This document shows positions 43,325 to 52,170 of a DNA stretch of 64,000 nt, piece after piece (the stretch's first letter is position 1; each line of letters starts with the position of its first letter). Under the pieces are notes generated by a model, which was not told where the DNA came from, made no database searches, and saw nothing but the letters and a program-made list of their open reading frames with translations. Location: the NCBI RefSeq assembly GCF_900290115.1, contig NZ_LT985748.1:315120-379119 (forward strand), read 5' to 3'. A program made the position numbers and the translations under genes. The stretch is from Alistipes sp. Marseille-P5061. GTDB lineage: Bacteria > Bacteroidota > Bacteroidia > Bacteroidales > Rikenellaceae.

Positions 43325-43751
43325 ATTTGGGGTTTTACTAGTTTCGCATGATTCGACAAAGATACGAATTTTTCGCCGAGAATCCGCCTCCGCCGCACCG
43401 AAGCCGATAATTTTAACACTCGGAGGCGCCTGCCCGCTCCGTTCTGCCCCAAGGAACGGACCACGAGAGCGCCCAGACGGGGTTCTGAATCCACCGGGCA
43501 AGCCCCTTGCCGCCGGCATATTCTCGCCGCCGAATGCCTCCGCCCGCGCACCGCCGCACGGGCGGTAGAAATCGTCTGCAATTTCTGTCCGCCGCCCGCT
43601 CTCTGTCGGTCTTCCCTGCCCATCCATCCGGCCACAGCTCACGCTCGCCTCCGCCCGCGCGTCCAACAAAACGAAATCGCCCCGATGCTCGAGGCATCGG
43701 GGCGATGGCTTGCAGGTTATCCGTCACGGCCCGGTCGCGGCGGTAAACCGA
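43325..43751. other. Gene-free spacer between rubrerythrin and ettA
   Basis: 427 bases. It holds the ettA -7 box (43357-43364, minus), a GC-rich stretch of degenerate CCGCC/CCGCCCGC words (about 43430-43670) without protein character, and the rubrerythrin terminator. Confidence 0.6.
43676..43706 (-). terminator. Terminator of the rubrerythrin gene
   Basis: A perfect 13-bp stem (ATCGCCCCGATGC at 43676-43688 with GCATCGGGGCGAT at 43694-43706). On the minus strand it is followed by TTCGTTTTG, about 45 bases past the rubrerythrin stop. Confidence 0.85.
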
Positions 43752-44327
43752 CTAATAGTTCTCCTTCTTGGGCTCGAAGTAGGCCTGCGGATGCTTGCAG
43801 GAGGGGCAGATTTGCGGAGCCTCCGAAGCCTTGCAGACATAACCGCAGTTGCGGCACTGCCACCAGATTTCGCCGTCACGCTTGAAGAAGTTGCCGTCGG
43901 TCAGGCGGCTCAGCAGCTTCAGGTAGCGCTTCTCATGCTCAGCCTCGACAGTTGCAATCATGCGGAACGCCGTGGCGATTTCGGGGAAGCCCTCCTCGTC
44001 GGCCACGCGGGCAAACTCGGGGTAGAGCACGTCCCACTCCTCGTTCTCGCCCTTGGCCGCAGCCAGCAGATTCTCCTGCGTGGTGCCGATTTTTCCGGCA
44101 GGGTAGGAGGCGGTGATGGTCACCTCGCCGCCCTCGAGGAATTTGAAGAAACGCTTTGCATGCTCCTTCTCCTGCTCGGCCGTCTCAGTGAAGACGCCTG
44201 CAATCTGTTCGTAGCCCTCCTTCTTGGCCACGCTTGCAAAGAATACGTAGCGGTTGCGGGCCTGGCTTTCGCCGGCAAATGCCTTGAGCAGATTCTGCTC
44301 GGTCTTGGTTCCCTTGATGCTTTTCAT
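43752..44327 (-). CDS. rbr: Rubrerythrin
   Basis: Peroxide-detoxifying diiron protein of 191 residues for oxidative stress defence in an anaerobe. The ferritin-like domain has LLKAFAGESQARNRY (Glu ligand), EQEKEHAKRF (about 53-62) and ATVEAEHEKRY; the C-terminal rubredoxin domain has CRNCGYVC and CPSCKH (paired CxxC iron site) near 158-180. The start at 44327 matches the family N-terminus (MKSIKGTKTEQNL). The transcript is monocistronic, with a terminator and an upstream AT-richer promoter region. Confidence 0.96.
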   Translation of the reverse strand: MKSIKGTKTEQNLLKAFAGESQARNRYVFFASVAKKEGYEQIAGVFTETAEQEKEHAKRFFKFLEGGEVTITASYPAGKIGTTQENLLAAAKGENEEWDVLYPEFARVADEEGFPEIATAFRMIATVEAEHEKRYLKLLSRLTDGNFFKRDGEIWWQCRNCGYVCKASEAPQICPSCKHPQAYFEPKKENY

Positions 44328-44590
44328 GGTTGTATTGTTTAATGAGGTTTTCGTCTGAGGCAAAGGTATGCAAATTCCGCATCCTTCCAACAAAAATTCC
44401 ATCGTTTTTTCCGATAGCGTTATTTGTCGGACTTATAGTGCGGTCCGAAACTATCGGAAGCCATTTAAACCATCTAACTAAACCGCCGGGCAGCCTCGTC
44501 CGTCCCAGCCAGCCGAAGAGGAGAGAGTCGACCGTCGCGCCCGTCCCGGCCTTCCGAACGGAAGCAGCAGCCTCCCTCCGCCGGACCGCA

Positions 44591-45847
44591 TCACCTACCG
44601 CTGCCGTCGCACGAACAGGGCTCTTCGGCATCGCTCCGCCGCTTCTGCTGCATGCGCCATTCGCGTCCGATGACCAGATGGGTGCTGATGCAGGCCAGAC
44701 CGCCGTAGAGCAGCGTGAGGATGCAGAGCATCTTGATTTCGGGCAGCACCTCCGCAAGCGAAGCCCCCATGCTCTGGATGCGGATGAAGCCATTGACGCC
44801 GTGCGTCGAGGGGAGAATCCGCCCGAAGTCGAGCAGCCACCCGGGAATCGCCTCGGCGGGGTACGAAACGCCGCTCAGCATGAGGAAGGGGATTGAGGTC
44901 CAGAGCAACAGCAGCAGCGAATTTTCGCGGTAGCGGAAGAGGGTCGAGACGGCGATGCCCATGGCGATGCAGGCCGCCAGGTAGGCTGCCATGAAGAGCA
45001 CGAGGGTTCCCGTCGCACCGTTCATCGGGTAGTGGAACAGCCGGTAGTGCAGTCCGAGGATGTAGAGCGACGTCACGGCGTAGATGCTGGCGTAGACCAG
45101 CCCCTTGCCCATGACGACCGGCAGGGTCGAGAGCCGGCAGCGCCCCTCGGGGCAGAGCTTCGTGTAGAGGCCGAACTCGCGCCACGTGCCGCCAATCATG
45201 CCGATGCCGATGAGCAGCGTCTGCTGGATAATCACCATGATGATGGCCGGCATGACGAAGGTGCCGTAGCCCAGATAGGGGTTGAAGAGGTTGTGCGACT
45301 CGTAAATCACGGGCTGCGTGGTGGCCTGCGCCTGCGGGATGTTAGCCCCCTTGGCCACCAGCCGCTGAAACTCGACCATCGCCCCCGTGGCGCCGATGGA
45401 GGTGACCACCTCCTGGAAGACCTGGCGGTACATCAGGAAGTAGCTGGCATCGACGTATATCGCCACGTTGGCCTGCTCGCCCCCGAGCAGATGCCGTTCG
45501 TAGTCGGAGGGGATGTAGACGATGCCGTAGATTTTGCGGTCGAAGAAGAGCCGCCGCGCCGCCTCCATGTCGGTGGGTTCGTAGGCCACATAGGTGTTCG
45601 GACCCGCGTTGAAGAGGTCAATCAGGCTGCGGCTCGTCGGCGTGCGGCACTCGTCGACCACGCCAATCGGGACGTTGCGCAGCACCTGCGCACCATAGGC
45701 GCTCGAGTAGAGCGTCGCATAGATGAAGATGGCCAGCACCAGAATGAGCAGCACGCCCGCATCGGTGAAGATGGTGCGGTACTCGTTGCGCATGACGACG
45801 AGCAGTTGGTGCCAGTAGGAGCGTATTTGTCGTGAAAGGCGCGTCAT
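44591..45847 (-). CDS. ABC-2 type export permease (YhhJ-like), second of pair
   Basis: 418-residue membrane protein. An N-terminal membrane helix (LLVVMRNEYRTIFTDAGVLLILVLAIFIY) is followed by a large periplasmic domain (about 55-175) and then five C-terminal helices with the ABC-2 signature LMLSGVSYPAEAIPGWL (near 335-351). A Ser/Cys-rich tail ends the chain. It follows its partner permease by 1 base, in an operon TolC-HlyD-permease-permease. It probably exports a small molecule or drug. No ATPase subunit is encoded next to it. Confidence 0.85.
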   Translation of the reverse strand: MTRLSRQIRSYWHQLLVVMRNEYRTIFTDAGVLLILVLAIFIYATLYSSAYGAQVLRNVPIGVVDECRTPTSRSLIDLFNAGPNTYVAYEPTDMEAARRLFFDRKIYGIVYIPSDYERHLLGGEQANVAIYVDASYFLMYRQVFQEVVTSIGATGAMVEFQRLVAKGANIPQAQATTQPVIYESHNLFNPYLGYGTFVMPAIIMVIIQQTLLIGIGMIGGTWREFGLYTKLCPEGRCRLSTLPVVMGKGLVYASIYAVTSLYILGLHYRLFHYPMNGATGTLVLFMAAYLAACIAMGIAVSTLFRYRENSLLLLLWTSIPFLMLSGVSYPAEAIPGWLLDFGRILPSTHGVNGFIRIQSMGASLAEVLPEIKMLCILTLLYGGLACISTHLVIGREWRMQQKRRSDAEEPCSCDGSGR

Positions 45848-45848
45848 G

Positions 45849-47027
45849 TCAAAGTCTCCCCCAGAATTTCTCCTCCGTGCAGATGCGGCGCAGACGCCGG
45901 CGACAGAGGAACGGTAACAGAATAAAGAGCGACATGTAGCCCAGGTCGGGCAGCGAGCAGACGACGGGGGCGCCCCGCAGCATCTGGTCGACGAAGATGT
46001 CGGTATAGTAGGTGAACGGGAACAGGCGGCTGAGGTACTGCATCGCCGGCCACATGGCCATCACGGGGAAGGTCAGTCCCGAGAAGGTGAAGGCCAGCAC
46101 CGAGTATCCGCCGCCGATGGAGAGCGAGAGGCGCAGGTTGCTCAGCAGCGCGACAATGAAGAGTCCGATGGCCTGATAGCTGACGATGAAGAGCAGCGTG
46201 GCGAGCAGGATGACCCACAGCGAGCCGTTGAGCGGCACGCCCACCACCTTGAAGATGATGCACAGCATGGCCATCGCCACCAGGAACATGACCACCGTGA
46301 TGGGGAGCAGTTTGCCCGCCACCGACGCCGCAACGGAGTCTCCGCCCGTTGCGAGCCACTCGCCGGCCGTGCCGCGCTTGAGCTCCGTGCCCACGGCGAA
46401 GATGGTCGTCATGATGACGAAGATGAGCAGCATCATCGGCATGAAGCTCGGCGAGAGGTAGTAGCCGTAGTTCGTGTAGGGGTTGAAGAGCACGTGCTTG
46501 CTGAAGCGTACGGGCATCAGCTGCGCCATGGCCTGGCGGTCGGTCAGCCCCTGCTTGGTGAGCAGCTGGAGCTGGATGCCGGCCGAGAAGGTGGTCACGG
46601 CGGTCTGGATGTCGCGTGCGAGCAGGCCGTTGACCGTGATGTTCGTACCCGTGATGTAGGCCTCGACGTGGGTCTGGCGGTTGCTCAGGATGTTCTTCTC
46701 GAAGAAGTCGGGCACCTGCACGATGGCCATGATGCGCCCCTCGCGCATGAGCCGCTCGGCCTGCGGCATGTCCTGCACCTCGTAGGCCACCAGTGCCGTC
46801 GGCGTCGCGTCAATCATGTCGACGATTTTGCGCGAGAGCGTCGTTCCGTCCTCGTCGAATACGGCGATGGGGATGTCGTGCGCCACCCCCTTTTCGAAGA
46901 GCAGCGCAAAGAACGAGAAGGAGAGCACGGGCAGAAGCAGCATCAGCACCACATACATGGGCTGACGGGCGATTCTTCCCAGCTCGCGCCGCAGCACGGC
47001 GGCCGTATGGTGCAGCAGCGACGGCAT
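45849..47027 (-). CDS. ABC-2 type export permease, first of pair
   Basis: 392-residue membrane protein with the same layout as its neighbour: N-terminal helix (MYVVLMLLLPVLSFSFFALLF), extracytoplasmic domain (about 50-180), and a C-terminal helix bundle with FTFSGLTFPVMAMWPAMQYLSRLFPFTYY (from about 308), the ABC-2 motif region. It is a distant relative of the neighbouring permease, so the two likely form a heterodimer. It begins 2 bases after the HlyD gene stop. Confidence 0.85.
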   Translation of the reverse strand: MPSLLHHTAAVLRRELGRIARQPMYVVLMLLLPVLSFSFFALLFEKGVAHDIPIAVFDEDGTTLSRKIVDMIDATPTALVAYEVQDMPQAERLMREGRIMAIVQVPDFFEKNILSNRQTHVEAYITGTNITVNGLLARDIQTAVTTFSAGIQLQLLTKQGLTDRQAMAQLMPVRFSKHVLFNPYTNYGYYLSPSFMPMMLLIFVIMTTIFAVGTELKRGTAGEWLATGGDSVAASVAGKLLPITVVMFLVAMAMLCIIFKVVGVPLNGSLWVILLATLLFIVSYQAIGLFIVALLSNLRLSLSIGGGYSVLAFTFSGLTFPVMAMWPAMQYLSRLFPFTYYTDIFVDQMLRGAPVVCSLPDLGYMSLFILLPFLCRRRLRRICTEEKFWGRL

Positions 47028-47029
47028 GA

Positions 47030-48016
47030 CTACTCGATTTTATCCCAGTCGACCAGAACGCTCATGCCGGGACGCAGCCCCGAGGTCTCCCCCTCGGGAC
47101 GGGCCTTGATGGCGAAGGTGCGGATGTCGAAGCCGCCCTGCGTACGCGTTGCGGCCCAGGTCGCAAAGTCGGCCTGCGGGGCGATGTAGCTCACGCGGAA
47201 GGTCAGCGTACGGTCGAGCGCCGGAACGTAGCCCTGCATGCGCGTCCCCATCCGGATGCGGGGCAGGAGCGTTTCGCGGATGTTGAAGGTGACCCACATG
47301 TCGCTCATGTCGAGAATCGCCACCACGGGGTAGCCGCTTCCGACCAGCTCGCCCTGCTCGGCGACAATCGTCGAGACCTCGCCCGCAACGGGCGAATAGA
47401 CCATCGCGTCGCTGATGTAGGACTCCACCTCGCTCACGGCCCCCTCGGCCTGACGGACGCGGGCCGCCGCAGCCTCCTTCTCCTCCTTGCGGGCACCGTC
47501 GGCCGCCATGTCGTACTGCGCCTTGGCGGCCTGTGCCGTCGCCTCCATGGCGTGGAAGTTGGCCGTCGCCTCGTCGAGCTTCTGGGCCGGGAGGACGCCC
47601 TGCTCGTAGAGGCCCTTCACCCGCTCGTAGGTCTTGCGGGCCAGTTCCAGCCCGGCCTGAGCCTTCTGCCACATGTTCATCGCGGCCTCAATCTGCTGCA
47701 CGCGCGCACCGGCAATGGCCGCCTGGTCCATTGCCGAAGCGGCACTGCGGACCGCCTCGGCCTGACGCAGCTTGGCGTCGAGCTCGGGCGTCGAGAGGGT
47801 ATAGAGCAGCTGTCCGAGGGCCACCGAGTCACCCTCCTCGACCAGCATGTCGACAATCCTTCCCGGGACCTTCGACGAGGCCTTGTAGGTGGTGCACTCG
47901 ACCGTACCCTGAATCAGCGTGGGGGTCTTGCGGGTGATGTACCAGCTGATGAGCAGCACCGAGGCGATGATGACCACGGCGGCGGCAATGATTCCGATGA
48001 CGTAATTCTTCTTCAT
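47030..48016 (-). CDS. HlyD/MFP family membrane fusion protein
   Basis: 328-residue periplasmic adaptor. A single N-terminal membrane helix (about 5-26) is followed by a biotinyl-lipoyl-like half-motif (KASSKVPGRIVDMLVEEGDSVALGQLLYTL, from about 44), a long alpha-hairpin (about 80-200, Ala/Glu/Lys-rich) and the second lipoyl half and barrel (YSPVAGEVSTIVAEQGELVGSG). It links the TolC-type channel to the two permeases in the same operon. It is 12 bases after the TolC gene and 2 bases before the first permease gene. Confidence 0.92.
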   Translation of the reverse strand: MKKNYVIGIIAAAVVIIASVLLISWYITRKTPTLIQGTVECTTYKASSKVPGRIVDMLVEEGDSVALGQLLYTLSTPELDAKLRQAEAVRSAASAMDQAAIAGARVQQIEAAMNMWQKAQAGLELARKTYERVKGLYEQGVLPAQKLDEATANFHAMEATAQAAKAQYDMAADGARKEEKEAAAARVRQAEGAVSEVESYISDAMVYSPVAGEVSTIVAEQGELVGSGYPVVAILDMSDMWVTFNIRETLLPRIRMGTRMQGYVPALDRTLTFRVSYIAPQADFATWAATRTQGGFDIRTFAIKARPEGETSGLRPGMSVLVDWDKIE

Positions 48017-48028
48017 ATCGTATGGCTT

Positions 48029-49483
48029 TTATTTTTCACGGACGAAGAGCACCTGACGGGCATCCGGACGGCGGATGTAGCTCGCGAACTCGTCGCTGAC
48101 GCCCGCCGCCTCAAGCAGCCGGGCCAGCATCAGGTCGTAGTTGTAGGCAGCCTGCAGCCGCTCGGTGCGCACCTTCGCGAGGTTGAGTTCGGCGTCGATG
48201 AGCTCCGACGAGGAGGCCATTCCGGCCAGGAAGGCGGCGTTCTGCACCTTGAGGTACTCCGAGGCGAAGTCCAGCGAGGCGTCGATGGAGGCCATCTGGT
48301 TGCGGTAGTTCTCCATCTGGTTGTAGAGCTTCTCGACCAGCACGGCGATATCCTGCCCGGCCTTCTGCTCGAGCGCCCCGACGCGGCGGGCCGTATGGCG
48401 CGCGGCGGAGTACTTGTATTCGCGGTTCAGACCGTCGAAGAGCTTGAAGTTGACCCCCACGCCCACGGCCCAGCGCGGCACGAGCCCCGAGACCTGGTAG
48501 TTGTAGAACATGGCGCCGCCCATGGCCGCCACCTGCGGCAGGAAGGCCGAACGCTGGAGCTTCACCCCCTCCTCGGCCAGCTTCCGCTTGAGCGACACCT
48601 GGTTGAGCAGCGGGCTGTACTTCCGGGCCAGGTCCTGGTAGTAGGCGACCCCCTCCAGCTCGTCGAGGATAAACATCGAGGTCACGGGCTGGCATGCGGT
48701 CTCCTCGCCCAGCGTGTTGTTGAGCGCCGAGGCAACCGTCTCGGCCTGCAGCCGCGCATTCTGCAATTCGCGTTCCGCTTCGGTCATCTTGAACTGCACG
48801 TAGAGCAGCTCGCTGTGGGCAATCATGCCGCTCTTCTCGAGCGCCTCGGCATCCTCCAGATGGCGCCTTACGCCGTCGACCACCTGCTGCCGCACCTCGA
48901 CCACCTGCCGCGCCAGCGTCAGACCGAAGTAGCGCTCGACGAGCTCCGAAACCAGCGCGTTGCGCGTCTGGTTGCTCTGCTCGACGGCCGTCTGTTCGTT
49001 GATGCGGGCCGCGCGGTTGGCCGTATTGATTTTGCCGCCCAGATAGAGCGGGAGGGTCACCTCGCCGCCGATGAATCCCAGGCTGCGGTCCTGCAGCGTC
49101 AGCTTCCAGTCGGCACTGAACAGGGGGTTGATGAGTCCGCTGATGGTGGGTATCATCTCGGGCGGCACCACGCCACTGCCGAGGATGGTCTCTGCAGCCC
49201 CCTTCAGGGCTCCCTTCTTGTCGTTGAGGTCCAGTCCGATGTCCTTGCCCAGATAGGCATAGGCGCCCGAGAGGTTGATTTGGGGCATGCGCAGACCGAT
49301 GGCCGCGCGGCGCTCCTGCATGGCGGCCTTCTCCTCGTAGACGGCCGCCTCGAGCGCCGGGTTATTCTGAAGAGCCGCAGCGAGCGCCTCGTCGAACGAA
49401 AGCGTCTGCTTGGCCTGCTGCCCGTAGGCCGAAAGGCCCGACAGGAGCAGAGCGGCAGCTAAAATCCGGGGTGCGATTTTCAT
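48029..49483 (-). CDS. TolC family outer membrane efflux protein
   Basis: 484-residue outer-membrane channel. Signal peptide (cut near SAYGQQ), then two TolC repeats rich in long amphipathic helices: TLSFDEALAAALQNNPALEAA (from about 27) marks the first, and a matching region recurs near 265-300. The protein would provide the exit channel for the HlyD adaptor and the two permeases downstream. The start at 49483 gives a proper signal peptide; the frame open to 49525 does not. First gene of a tight four-gene operon. Confidence 0.93.
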   Translation of the reverse strand: MKIAPRILAAALLLSGLSAYGQQAKQTLSFDEALAAALQNNPALEAAVYEEKAAMQERRAAIGLRMPQINLSGAYAYLGKDIGLDLNDKKGALKGAAETILGSGVVPPEMIPTISGLINPLFSADWKLTLQDRSLGFIGGEVTLPLYLGGKINTANRAARINEQTAVEQSNQTRNALVSELVERYFGLTLARQVVEVRQQVVDGVRRHLEDAEALEKSGMIAHSELLYVQFKMTEAERELQNARLQAETVASALNNTLGEETACQPVTSMFILDELEGVAYYQDLARKYSPLLNQVSLKRKLAEEGVKLQRSAFLPQVAAMGGAMFYNYQVSGLVPRWAVGVGVNFKLFDGLNREYKYSAARHTARRVGALEQKAGQDIAVLVEKLYNQMENYRNQMASIDASLDFASEYLKVQNAAFLAGMASSSELIDAELNLAKVRTERLQAAYNYDLMLARLLEAAGVSDEFASYIRRPDARQVLFVREK

Positions 49484-49620
49484 GACGAAACAACTTTTGC
49501 GGCAAATATAAACGTATTCCCGCAAAGTTGTCCGCCGAAAAGGTTATTTAGACCAATATTAGGTATAAAGGGTGCATAAAAAGGCCCGTTTTTCCAACCC
49601 TCGGGGACCAGCCGCAACAT

Positions 49621-50706
49621 TCAATGGAAAAGATGGGCATTGACAGCGAGCACCTCGCCGCCGAGCGAAGGGTAGGCGCGCACGTCGACACCCCCCTCGC
49701 GCAGATTGAGCGCGCCGCGGCAGCAGACGAAGCGGTCGGGCTCGTAGAGGGCGAAGACCGCCCGCGCAAAGCCCAGCCGCAGCATCATGGTCGAGCAACT
49801 CTCGGGCTCGCTGCTGCGGCGCGAGCAGGGCTCCATCGAAGAGTACATGGCCGCCCCGCGCAGTTCGGCGCCCGCCGCCAGCGCCTTGGCGACAGCCTCC
49901 TGCTCGGCGTGGTGCGTCGGCGATGTTTCGTGGGTATAACCCGTGAAGAGTTCGCCCCGCGCGGTGCGGACCACGGCCCCGACCCGGTACGAGGTGGGAC
50001 TGGGGGGCGACTGGAGGCTCAGCTCGATGGCCCGGCGCAGCAGGCAGAGGTCCTCCTCGCGCGTGTTGGGATGGAACCGCCACGTCCGGATTTCCATCCG
50101 GTCGTCCAGCATCGCATCGGTGTGCGGCACGTCGAGATACCCCTCGTCGAAGCAGAGACGGGGCGCGTCGGCCTCCACGCCGAGCCGCATGCTGCGGTTG
50201 ACAGCCAGCCGCAGCGTGTCAATCAGCCCCGCACGGGCGAAGAGGCGCAGCGTGCGGGGACCGCCCTCGACAAGGAGCCGCTCGATGCCGCGCTTCTCAA
50301 GCTCGGTGACGAGCAGCTGCGCCGTGAGCGGCTCCTCCGGGACGACGACCTCGGCCACCCCGGCCAGTTGGGGCAGCGGCCGCGTGGAGAAGACGAACTT
50401 GCGGCCGGCGCCCTGCGTGAAGAAGTTCATCGAGGGGTCTAACCGCCCCGAGGCGGTGAAGGTCACCTTGTCGATATCCTCCGGACGGCCCTCGGCGCGG
50501 CGCCGGGCGCGCAGCGACTCGTCGCGCACGAGCAGCGACGGGTTGTCGCGGCGCAGGGTCTCGGCGCCGACCAGAATGGCGTCGCAGGCGGCACGGAGGC
50601 GCTGCACCTCCATGAAGTCCTCCGGCGTCGAGATGATGAGACGCTCCGGCGAGGCGTCGTCCATATAGCCGTCGGCCGTGACGGCAACAGATGCGTAGAT
50701 GTTCAT
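49621..50706 (-). CDS. RibD-like protein with reversed domain order (reductase then deaminase)
   Basis: 361 residues. Residues 1-215 fit the RibD C-terminal reductase domain (ILVGAETLRRDNPSL at 44-58; LLVEGGPRTLRLF at 144-156), and residues 225-361 fit a cytidine-deaminase-like domain with HAEQE (266-270) and PCSRRSSEPESC (293-304), giving zinc ligands His266, Cys294, Cys304 and the proton shuttle Glu268. Canonical RibD has the deaminase first, so the order is reversed. It probably takes part in riboflavin or another pyrimidine pathway, but this is not certain. Start ATG overlaps the phosphoesterase stop by 4 bases. Confidence 0.75.
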   Translation of the reverse strand: MNIYASVAVTADGYMDDASPERLIISTPEDFMEVQRLRAACDAILVGAETLRRDNPSLLVRDESLRARRRAEGRPEDIDKVTFTASGRLDPSMNFFTQGAGRKFVFSTRPLPQLAGVAEVVVPEEPLTAQLLVTELEKRGIERLLVEGGPRTLRLFARAGLIDTLRLAVNRSMRLGVEADAPRLCFDEGYLDVPHTDAMLDDRMEIRTWRFHPNTREEDLCLLRRAIELSLQSPPSPTSYRVGAVVRTARGELFTGYTHETSPTHHAEQEAVAKALAAGAELRGAAMYSSMEPCSRRSSEPESCSTMMLRLGFARAVFALYEPDRFVCCRGALNLREGGVDVRAYPSLGGEVLAVNAHLFH

Positions 50707-51866
50707 CGCGTGAGGGTGAAAAGGGTAATTTCGGGATAGGCACCCAGACGCATCGGGTACCCGACATAGCCGATGCCGTCGTTGATGTAGAGCGTGCTGC
50801 CCGGGCAGTCGTAGCGGCCGCTCCAGCGGTCGTAGAGCCACTGCGCGGGCGAATAGCGGCGGCCGAAGAGGTGCAGCTGGAGCTGCATGCTGTGGACATG
50901 GCCCGAGAGGGTCAAATCGCCGCGGCCGAGCGCCGTGATGTTGGGCCAGAGCTGGGGCAGATGGCTCAGCGTGATGTTGAAGAGCGAATCGGGAACGCCG
51001 CGGTAGGCATCCGAGAGGTCGAGCGTCGGGAGGTGGAACGAGTGGCGGAACTCCTGCAGCTCCTTGTCGAACGAGATGCCCGTCAGGGCGATGCTGTCCC
51101 CTCCGCGGACGAGGTAGGCCGTCGTATCCTCAAGCACGTACCAGCCCATGGAGCGCTGGGCCGCCACCAGACGACGCAGATTCTCGTCCGCCGGCAGCGA
51201 GAGCGTGTTGCGGATGTAGACCCCCACGTCGTGGTTGCCCGTGACGGAGTAGACGCCGCAGGGGGCCTTCAGCCCGGAGAGAATCCTCCGCACGCTGTCG
51301 GTCAGCTCCGTGGAGCGGATGTTGACCAAATCGCCGCAGAAGAGCACCACATCGGGCTGCAGGGCGTTGAGTGCCGCCACCAATCGGCGTAGTTCCCGTT
51401 CGGGATGCACCATCGACCCCACATGCACGTCGGAGAACTGCGCCACGCGGAAGCCGTCGAACGATGCCGGCAGCCGCTCCGACCGCACCGCCACCCGGTT
51501 GACGACCAGCGTGGTGCGTCCGTAAGTAGCGCCCCATACGAGTGCTGCCGCAAGCGCCACGCCCGCAACCGCACCCACGCGCGGCAGCCGGCAGAGGCGG
51601 AATACGTAGTAGAGCAGACGCGGCAGCACCAGCAGCAGGTAGAGCCAGAAGCACCACATCGAAAAGGACATCACCGGGGTAGTATTGTCGCTGCTCGTCC
51701 AGTTGACAACGGCAATGGCAAAGGGAAGCAGGTCCGAAAGAATGCACCACGCGGCAAAGAGCCGCCGACGCAGGACGGAGCCGCTGCGCCGCACACGCCG
51801 GAGCCACACGAAGATATCGGCGGCAATCGTGCCGAGCGTCAGCAGAAAGGTTACGGTTATCAGCAT
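50703..51866 (-). CDS. Membrane-anchored metallophosphoesterase
   Basis: 387 residues. About four hydrophobic helices in the N-terminal 115 residues are followed by a calcineurin-like phosphoesterase domain facing the periplasm: FSDVHVGSM (about 145-153), FCGDLVNI (about 175-182), VTGNHDVG (about 205-212), SHLPQLWP and SGHVHSMQ (near 320) hold all metal ligands. This fits YaeI/YkuE-type enzymes acting on lipids or UDP-sugars; the substrate is unknown. It is translated together with the RibD-like gene via a 4-base overlap. A -7 box (TATCTTTG, minus) lies about 50 bases upstream. Confidence 0.9.
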   Translation of the reverse strand: MLITVTFLLTLGTIAADIFVWLRRVRRSGSVLRRRLFAAWCILSDLLPFAIAVVNWTSSDNTTPVMSFSMWCFWLYLLLVLPRLLYYVFRLCRLPRVGAVAGVALAAALVWGATYGRTTLVVNRVAVRSERLPASFDGFRVAQFSDVHVGSMVHPERELRRLVAALNALQPDVVLFCGDLVNIRSTELTDSVRRILSGLKAPCGVYSVTGNHDVGVYIRNTLSLPADENLRRLVAAQRSMGWYVLEDTTAYLVRGGDSIALTGISFDKELQEFRHSFHLPTLDLSDAYRGVPDSLFNITLSHLPQLWPNITALGRGDLTLSGHVHSMQLQLHLFGRRYSPAQWLYDRWSGRYDCPGSTLYINDGIGYVGYPMRLGAYPEITLFTLTR

Positions 51867-52170
51867 ACCTATTTATAAAAGATTGCAGCCTCCGTCGGGT
51901 CCGGAGGGCGATACGCTGCAAAGATACGAAAAGGAGCGGGCCGGCACAAATGCACGACGCGGTTTTCCGTCCCGCTCCCGATTCCGGTCCGATTATACTC
52001 CGATTACGCTCCAACGCCCCCTGCATCGGCCAGCGCACGCACACAGGCCATCGCAGCGCCTTCCGGCGGCTTTTGGCATACTCCTTGCTTGATTCGGCGG
52101 TAAATGAACGGATTGCTCTCCGAAACAGCCATGTTGAACAAGTAAACATCTTTTTTAATCTATTCGGCTT
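51867..52170. other. Divergent intergenic region before the porin genes
   Basis: 304 bases without a gene. On the minus strand TATCTTTG around 51919-51926 serves the phosphoesterase. A run of AT-rich bases (AAACATCTTTTTTAATC) precedes the porin ATG at 52171. I see no recognisable -33/-7 pair for the porin. Confidence 0.5.
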
